A DNA stretch of 37,555 bases from JBCBTJ01 sp964597685. Lineage in GTDB: Bacteria; Pseudomonadota; Alphaproteobacteria; Caulobacterales; Hyphomonadaceae. Shown one piece after another: positions 32,439 through 37,555 of the stretch. A model generated the notes under the pieces. It saw only the letters and a list, made by a program, of their open reading frames with translations, searched no databases and was not told the origin of the DNA. Within the stretch, counting starts at the first letter, position 1. Each line of letters opens with the position of its first letter. The stretch is from NCBI GenBank assembly GCA_964597685.1, contig CAZQZC010000004.1:1-37555 (forward strand). The letters are read 5' to 3'. The position numbers and the translations under genes were made by a program.

Positions 32439-33398
32439 ATGACGACCTATCTGGACTTTGAAAAACCCGTCGCCGAACTCGACACGAAGATCGCCGAACT
32501 CCAAGCGGTTTCGGAAAAGGGCGAAGGCCCGTCGATCGCCGACGAATTGGCGAAGCTCAAAGAGAAATCGGCCAAGCAGCTCAAGGATCTGTATGCAGAC
32601 CTCTCGGCGTGGCGAAAGACGCAGGTCGCTCGGCACCCGGATCGGCCGCATTTCTCCGATTACGCCGAACACTTGTTTGAGGATTACCAGCCGCTCGCCG
32701 GCGACCGGGTCTTTGGCGACGATGAAGCGGTGATGGGCGGGCTCGCCAGCTTCAAGGGCCGCTCGGTCATGATCGTCGGCCACGAAAAGGGCCGCACGAC
32801 AGAGAGCCGGATTCGCCACAATTTCGGGATGGCGCACCCGGAAGGGTACCGAAAGGCGCTGCGGCTGATGGATCTGGCGGAGAAGTTCAATCTGCCTGTG
32901 ATCACATTCGTCGACACGGCTGGCGCCTATCCCGGCAAAGCGGGCGAGGAGCGCGGGCAGGCGGAAGCGATCGCACGGTCTACGGAACGGTGTCTGACCC
33001 TTCCGACGCCCATGGTGTCTCTGATCATCGGCGAAGGCGGATCCGGCGGCGCCATCGCCATCGCCGCGGCCAATGCCGTCCTCATGATGGAGCATTCCAT
33101 CTACTCGGTGATCTCGCCGGAGGGGTGCGCATCGATCCTTTGGCGCGATTCCGACAAGGCCCGCGATGCGGCCGAAGCGATGAAGATCACGGCCGTAGAT
33201 CTCAAGCGGCTGAAGATCATCGACGAGATCGTCAAAGAGCCGATCGGCGGAGCCCATCGCGATCCCGCCGCCGCGCTCAAGGCGGCGGACAAGGCTATCG
33301 CTGCGGCCCTGAAGTCGTTGGACGACTTGTCGCCTGAAGAGCTGAAGCGCCAGCGGCGCGAACGCTTCTACGCCATCGGGCGGGAAGGGTTGGGCTAG
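32439..33398 (+). CDS. accA: Acetyl-CoA carboxylase carboxyltransferase subunit alpha
   Basis: AccA, 319 aa, which with AccD transfers the carboxyl group from carboxybiotin to acetyl-CoA in fatty-acid synthesis. Motifs include YLDFEKPVAELDTKI at the N-terminus, GHEKGRTTESRIRHNFGMAHPEG (split across 114-136), VITFVDTAGAYPGKAGEERGQ, IIGEGGSGGAIAIAAANAVLMMEHSIYSVISPEG and ILWRDSDKA. All look intact. It is divergent from the TIR gene (141 bases between starts). In related genomes accA often lies near xerD; here about 7 kb of other genes separates them. Confidence 0.97.
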   Translation: MTTYLDFEKPVAELDTKIAELQAVSEKGEGPSIADELAKLKEKSAKQLKDLYADLSAWRKTQVARHPDRPHFSDYAEHLFEDYQPLAGDRVFGDDEAVMGGLASFKGRSVMIVGHEKGRTTESRIRHNFGMAHPEGYRKALRLMDLAEKFNLPVITFVDTAGAYPGKAGEERGQAEAIARSTERCLTLPTPMVSLIIGEGGSGGAIAIAAANAVLMMEHSIYSVISPEGCASILWRDSDKARDAAEAMKITAVDLKRLKIIDEIVKEPIGGAHRDPAAALKAADKAIAAALKSLDDLSPEELKRQRRERFYAIGREGLG

Positions 33399-33401
33399 CG
33401 C

Positions 33402-36400
33402 CTATTCCGCAGCGATCAGGGTTGTTTTTGGGGTCGGAAGAGACCCGTTGGGCCAGTTCGTCCACAGGTCCGCCGCACGACCCTCCGCCGCCTCGACCGC
33501 AGCCTCCTTAACGTGGCCAAAGCCGCGAATTTCGTCGGGGATGCTCGCGATCTCGATGGCGAGGGCGTGGTTTTCGGCGGTCAGCTCGCCTGCCAGACGC
33601 TCCAAATTGGCCAAGTACTCATCCCGAAGCCGGCGCTCCATCTTCCGTTCTTCGGTCCACCCGACAATGTCGAAACGCGTCCCGCGCAAGCCCTTCAGCT
33701 TCGCCAGGATCTTGAACGCGCGCATCATCCATGGCCCGAACCGCTTCTTCACCAGGTGGCCTTTGGAATCCTTCTTGGACAAGAGGGGAGGCGCAAGGTG
33801 GAATCGAATTTTGCCGCCGTGGAAGGCGTCGCGAAGCCGCTTCTCGAAGTCTCCGCTCGTGTAGAGGCGGGCGACCTCATACTCGTCTTTGTAAGCCATC
33901 AACTTGTATGCATAGGTGGCAACGGCGCGTGTCAGCGTATCGCCGAGGCCGGCCCCAGCCTCGGCCTGACGGACCCTAGCCACGACATCGCGATAGGTCT
34001 GCGCATAGGCGTCGTCTTGGTAAGCCACCAGCCGGCTGGCGCGGTGGTCGATCAGCTCGTCGAGCGTCTTCTCCGGCGTCTGGCCGCGGGGATCATTCAT
34101 GTGCGCGAGCCGCGCCGGGTCGTGCGCGGCGATCCTGCCGAGATCAAAGGCGCCCATATTCTCCTTGATCTTCACGCCGTTGAGCTTCACCGCGCGATAA
34201 AAGCCGCGCAGCGTGACCGGCACCTTGCCCATCTGCCAGGCGTATCCGGCCATGATCATGTTCGTGTAGATCGCGTCTCCGAAGTATCCGACTGAGAGGG
34301 CCTCGGCGTCGACGGCTCCGAATTCAGCCGTTTGGCGCTTCACGCGCCCGGCGAGCAAGTCGCTCTCAAAGCGCTTGGACCGGTCGCGAATAAACTCGCT
34401 CGTCGGAGTGACGTCGGAATTGGCGTAGGCCGCCGTTTTGGCTGCATCCATAAGGTTCAGCGCGTCGCCGCCCGCCGCGACGACCAGGTCGCACGCGATG
34501 ATCACATCCGCGCTCGCCGGCGGCACGCGTCCGGTGGAGATGGCCTCAGGCTCCTTCGCGAAACGCAGATGCGACAGAACCGGACCGCCCTTCTGGGCGA
34601 GGCCCGTCATGTCGAGCGAGGACGCGGCGTGGCCGTCGACGTGGGCGGCCATGGCCAGGATGGCGGCGACCGTCGTCACCCCCGTGCCGCCGACGCCGGT
34701 GAAGACCGCGTTCCAGGGTTGGGCGAGGGACGGCGTTTCCGGAATGGGCAGGTTCGAGGCGTCGAATTCCGGCCGCGGCGCGTCCATCCATGCGGGCGTC
34801 GCCCCCTTGATGGTTACGAAGCTCGGGCAGAAGCCGTTCACACACGACAGGTCGGTGTTGCAGGTCGATTGGTTGATGCGGCGCTTGCGGCCGAATTCGG
34901 TCTCCACAGGCTCGACCGACAGGCAGTTCGATTTCACCGAGCAATCGCCGCAACCCTCGCAGACGTCCTGATTGATCATCACGCGAACCGTGTCCGGCGC
35001 CCGCATTTTCCGCTTCACGCGGCGGCGTTTCTCGGTGGAGCAGATCTCGTAGTAGATAATCACAGAGACGCCGGGCGTTTCCCGTAGCATGACCTGAACA
35101 TCGTCCAGCTTGGCCCGATCGTAGATCTTCACGCCTTGCGGCAGACCCACGGCGTTGGCGTAGCGGGTCACGTCCTCGGTGACGATGACAATGGTCTCGA
35201 CGTTTTCAGACACGAGCTGTTGAGCGATCTGCACCGGCGTTTGCCCGCTCTCAACATGCTGCCCGCCGGTCATGGCGACGGCGTCGTTGTAGAGGATCTT
35301 GTAAGTGATGTTCGCGCCGGACGTGACAGCGGCCCGGATGGCCAGGGAGCCGGAATGCGAATAGGTGCCGTCGCCGAGATTGACGAAGACATGGTCCTCA
35401 TCCGTAAAGGCGTGCTGGCCGATCCAGGCGATGCCCTCGCCGCCCATCTGGCTCGTCATATCGGTTTTTCGGTCCGGCATGAAATTCGCCATGTAATGGC
35501 AGCCGATGCCGGCGAGCGCGCGAGAGCCCTCCGGCACAACGGTCGACGTGTTGTGCGGGCAGCCCGAACAATAATGCGGCTTGCGCATCGTTGGAGCCGC
35601 GTTTGTCCGCGCCGCTTCTCCGGCGCGTCCGACCCGATCGAAATAGGCTGAAGCAACCGTCTTGTCCCACGCCCCGGGGATGCGCTCCATCAGCGCGTCC
35701 GCCATGGCGGGAATGGGGATCGAGCCGGTTTGCGGCAAGAGGCTGCGTCCGTCCTTGTCTCGCTTGCCTTCGATCAGAGGGCGCTGGCGATCCGGCAGCG
35801 CGTAGAGCGCAGCCTTGAGCTGATCCTCAATGAGCGGCCGCTTGTGCTCCAACACCAAGACGCTCTCGAGACCGGCGCAAAAGGCCTGAACGCCCGATGT
35901 CTCAAGCGGCCAAGGCATGGCGACCTTATAGACGGCGACGCCCAGGTCTCCGGCCCGCTCCGGCGAGAGCCCGAGGGCGGCGAGCGCCTCGAACACGTCA
36001 CGGGCGGCCTGGCCACTTACGATAATGCCAAGGCGCGGTTTCTTCGAAGGCAGGATGACCTGATCAAGCTGGTTCGCGCGGACATAGGATTGCGCGGCCG
36101 GCAGCTTGATGTCGCGCAGCCGGCGCTCCTTCTCCAGCGGGTCGTCGCCGCGCCGCATGTGGACGCCGTCGGCGGGAAGATCGAGCGTTGGGGCCGCGAA
36201 GGCGAACCGGTTGAGATCGACATTCACCACCGAGCCCGAATCCATCGTATCGGCGAGGGCGACCAAGCCGGTCCACGCGCCCGAAAACCGGCTCATCGCC
36301 CAGCCATGGATCCCGTAATCCAGAACGTCCTGGATCGACGCTGGATTAAGCACCGGAATCTCAGCGTCCATCATGGCGAATTCGGATTGGGACGGCAGCG

Positions 36401-36860
36401 TCGAGGATTTGCACATATGGTCGTCGCCGAGGATGGCGAGCACGCCGCCATGCGCCGACGTGCCAGCGGCGTTGGCATGCTTGAAAACGTCGCCCGTGCG
36501 GTCGACGCCGGGCGCCTTGCCGTACCAGATCCCGAACACGCCGTCATAGCGGGCCCCAGGAAACAGGCCCAATTGCTGAGACCCCCAAACCGAAGTGGCG
36601 CCCAGATCTTCGTTCAAGCCTTCCCAGAACCGGATGTCATGCGTGTCCAGGAGATTTTGGACGGACCGCAATTGCTGATCGTATCCACCGAGCGGTGAGC
36701 CGCGGTAGCCCGAAATGAAGCCCGCCGTGTTCAAGCTCGCACGCAAATCCAGCCGCTTCTGGTCTAGCGGCAGCCGGACGAGGGCTTGAATGCCGGTCAT
36801 GAAGGCGCGGCCCTCGACAAGGTCATATTTGTCGTTCAGCGTGACTTCGCGATGTTCCAC
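33402..36860 (-). CDS. Indolepyruvate ferredoxin oxidoreductase, fused alpha and beta subunits
   Basis: An 1152-aa ThDP- and iron-sulfur-dependent 2-oxoacid oxidoreductase. The N-terminal part (NTAGFISGYRGSPLGGYD) is the PorA-like domain. A ThDP-binding region follows with CSGCPHNTSTV, HYMANFMPDRKTDMTSQMGGEG and VNLGDGTYSHSGSLAIRAAV. Two Cys clusters near residue 635, CEGCGDC and, further on, CVNGFCPS, should hold Fe-S centres. The C-terminal beta-like domain begins at VFTGVGGTGVTTVAAILA. It oxidatively decarboxylates aryl or branched pyruvates to acyl-CoA. The GTG start has GGAGG 7 bases upstream. Divergent from an Lrp regulator that probably controls it. Confidence 0.93.
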   Translation of the reverse strand: MEHREVTLNDKYDLVEGRAFMTGIQALVRLPLDQKRLDLRASLNTAGFISGYRGSPLGGYDQQLRSVQNLLDTHDIRFWEGLNEDLGATSVWGSQQLGLFPGARYDGVFGIWYGKAPGVDRTGDVFKHANAAGTSAHGGVLAILGDDHMCKSSTLPSQSEFAMMDAEIPVLNPASIQDVLDYGIHGWAMSRFSGAWTGLVALADTMDSGSVVNVDLNRFAFAAPTLDLPADGVHMRRGDDPLEKERRLRDIKLPAAQSYVRANQLDQVILPSKKPRLGIIVSGQAARDVFEALAALGLSPERAGDLGVAVYKVAMPWPLETSGVQAFCAGLESVLVLEHKRPLIEDQLKAALYALPDRQRPLIEGKRDKDGRSLLPQTGSIPIPAMADALMERIPGAWDKTVASAYFDRVGRAGEAARTNAAPTMRKPHYCSGCPHNTSTVVPEGSRALAGIGCHYMANFMPDRKTDMTSQMGGEGIAWIGQHAFTDEDHVFVNLGDGTYSHSGSLAIRAAVTSGANITYKILYNDAVAMTGGQHVESGQTPVQIAQQLVSENVETIVIVTEDVTRYANAVGLPQGVKIYDRAKLDDVQVMLRETPGVSVIIYYEICSTEKRRRVKRKMRAPDTVRVMINQDVCEGCGDCSVKSNCLSVEPVETEFGRKRRINQSTCNTDLSCVNGFCPSFVTIKGATPAWMDAPRPEFDASNLPIPETPSLAQPWNAVFTGVGGTGVTTVAAILAMAAHVDGHAASSLDMTGLAQKGGPVLSHLRFAKEPEAISTGRVPPASADVIIACDLVVAAGGDALNLMDAAKTAAYANSDVTPTSEFIRDRSKRFESDLLAGRVKRQTAEFGAVDAEALSVGYFGDAIYTNMIMAGYAWQMGKVPVTLRGFYRAVKLNGVKIKENMGAFDLGRIAAHDPARLAHMNDPRGQTPEKTLDELIDHRASRLVAYQDDAYAQTYRDVVARVRQAEAGAGLGDTLTRAVATYAYKLMAYKDEYEVARLYTSGDFEKRLRDAFHGGKIRFHLAPPLLSKKDSKGHLVKKRFGPWMMRAFKILAKLKGLRGTRFDIVGWTEERKMERRLRDEYLANLERLAGELTAENHALAIEIASIPDEIRGFGHVKEAAVEAAEGRAADLWTNWPNGSLPTPKTTLIAAE

Positions 36861-36931
36861 GGGCGGCCTCCGAAAGAAATGTACAGGCTATATATGCCCA
36901 CGATCTCCCGAAATAGCTTGCCCCTTTGCCC

Positions 36932-36960
36932 TTGACCGGGCGAAATTGAGGGGTAAACAT
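36932..36960 (+). promoter_or_regulatory. Putative promoter of the Lrp-type gene
   Basis: TTGACC (36932-36937), 17 bases, then AAACAT (36955-36960), a weak -10. It lies in the 117-base divergent interval with the oxidoreductase gene, where Lrp binding sites would be expected. On the other strand a TATATA tract (near 36890) may serve the oxidoreductase. Confidence 0.3.
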
Positions 36961-36977
36961 TTCGTGAGTGGTGGATT

Positions 36978-37487
36978 ATGGGGAATATGTTGTCGTTTCA
37001 ACTTGATGCCGTGGACGCTAGAATTCTGGATCTGGTCCAGCGGGACGCCAGTTTGTCGGTCGCCGAAATCGCCGAGCGTGTTGGTTTGTCGTCTTCGCCC
37101 TGCTGGCGGCGAATAAAACGGCTAGAGGAGCACGGAATCATCCAGAAGCGGGTCACCTTGCTTGATAAATCTAAGCTTGGGCTTGATTTCGAGGTGGTCG
37201 CGAATGTCAAACTCGCCCTGCCAAGCCGCGAAAACCTAGAGCAGTTCGAATCCTATGTCCGCCGCTGGCCTCAAGTGGTGGAGTGCATGACGGTCACAGG
37301 CGCGGTGGATTACGTGATCAGGATCGTCACAACCGACATGCACGCCTATGATGATTTTCTGCGTGAACGCCTTCTTGGAACTGGCTTAGTTTCTGATGTT
37401 CAGTCCCGGATCATCATCAATGTGTCGAAGCGCACGACATCCCTACCATTGGGCATGATTAGCGACTACGTGTCCGCCGACGCCTAG
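36978..37487 (+). CDS. Lrp/AsnC-family transcriptional regulator
   Basis: A 169-aa regulator. The N-terminal HTH is LDAVDARILDLVQRDASLSVAEIAERVGLSSSPCWRRIKRLEEHGII, the AsnC-type winged helix signature (given here as one continuous region, about 9-55). The C-terminal RAM/AsnC ligand domain contains ECMTVTGAVDYVIRIVTTDM, the effector-binding glycine region. Such proteins respond to amino acids or their keto acids. Divergent placement beside indolepyruvate oxidoreductase suggests it controls aromatic amino-acid breakdown. ATG 36978 and 36987 are both possible. Confidence 0.93.
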   Translation: MGNMLSFQLDAVDARILDLVQRDASLSVAEIAERVGLSSSPCWRRIKRLEEHGIIQKRVTLLDKSKLGLDFEVVANVKLALPSRENLEQFESYVRRWPQVVECMTVTGAVDYVIRIVTTDMHAYDDFLRERLLGTGLVSDVQSRIIINVSKRTTSLPLGMISDYVSADA

Positions 37488-37555
37488 AGCCCTTTCATCC
37501 GAATTTGAGTCGGCTGACGGCCTCTGGCGTTCGTGCTGGCAAGGAGCATACCGCA

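Overview
This window reads as a GC-rich chromosome segment from an alphaproteobacterium, probably of the Caulobacterales/Hyphomonadaceae/Parvularculales kind. That is inferred from gene order and protein style: lolA-xthA, a tkt-gap-pgk-aldolase cluster, DUF4164-zapA, dnaJ-like next to bolA, aroK-aroB-CNNM, xerD and accA. Almost all of it is housekeeping. I see no tRNA, rRNA, CRISPR array, insertion sequence or prophage. A run of 100 Ns (15104-15203) marks a scaffold join.

Layout. 1-2276: 3' end of lepA, a small acidic ORF, lolA and xthA. 2370-7159: creD, an acyltransferase (minus), a stand-alone receiver protein, a rhomboid protease and zapE. 7219-9373: rpmE (minus) divergent from an ABC exporter. 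9349-17570: a long minus-strand central-carbon cluster, tkt, [assembly gap plus a truncated plus-strand ORF], gap, cupin, pgk, class I aldolase, thiE, efp and an IMPase. 17665-20724: DUF4164-zapA-small ORF operon, a dnaJ-like gene, bolA and a CNNM/CorC membrane protein. 20721-22420: aroK-aroB-CNNM, coupled by ATGA overlaps. 22499-25188: a small membrane peptide, a large periplasmic protein and xerD. 25234-30084: an M13 metallopeptidase lipoprotein, a malyl-CoA-lyase-like enzyme, a TonB-C-like lipoprotein, a PCu(A)C copper protein and an NTF2-like protein. 30081-32297: an accessory minus-strand pair, described below. 32439-37487: accA, a fused indolepyruvate ferredoxin oxidoreductase and a divergent Lrp/AsnC regulator.

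The most unusual part is 30081-32297. One gene encodes a TIR domain with the expected catalytic Glu, a short repeat, one membrane helix and a formylglycine-generating-enzyme-like (FGE/SUMF1) domain that lacks the active-site cysteines. It is split by one extra base in a 7-C homopolymer; removing that base restores a continuous protein of about 498 residues. Eleven bases downstream lies a gene for a protein with an N-terminal HTH-like domain and three predicted membrane helices. This could be a membrane-bound TIR sensor/effector pair, possibly for defence, but that function is inference.

Regulatory signals seen by eye include promoter-like elements before xthA and DUF4164 that would give leaderless or nearly leaderless mRNAs, a shared promoter-like motif before gap and efp, and two tandem stem-loops before creD, the second of which covers the Shine-Dalgarno sequence.
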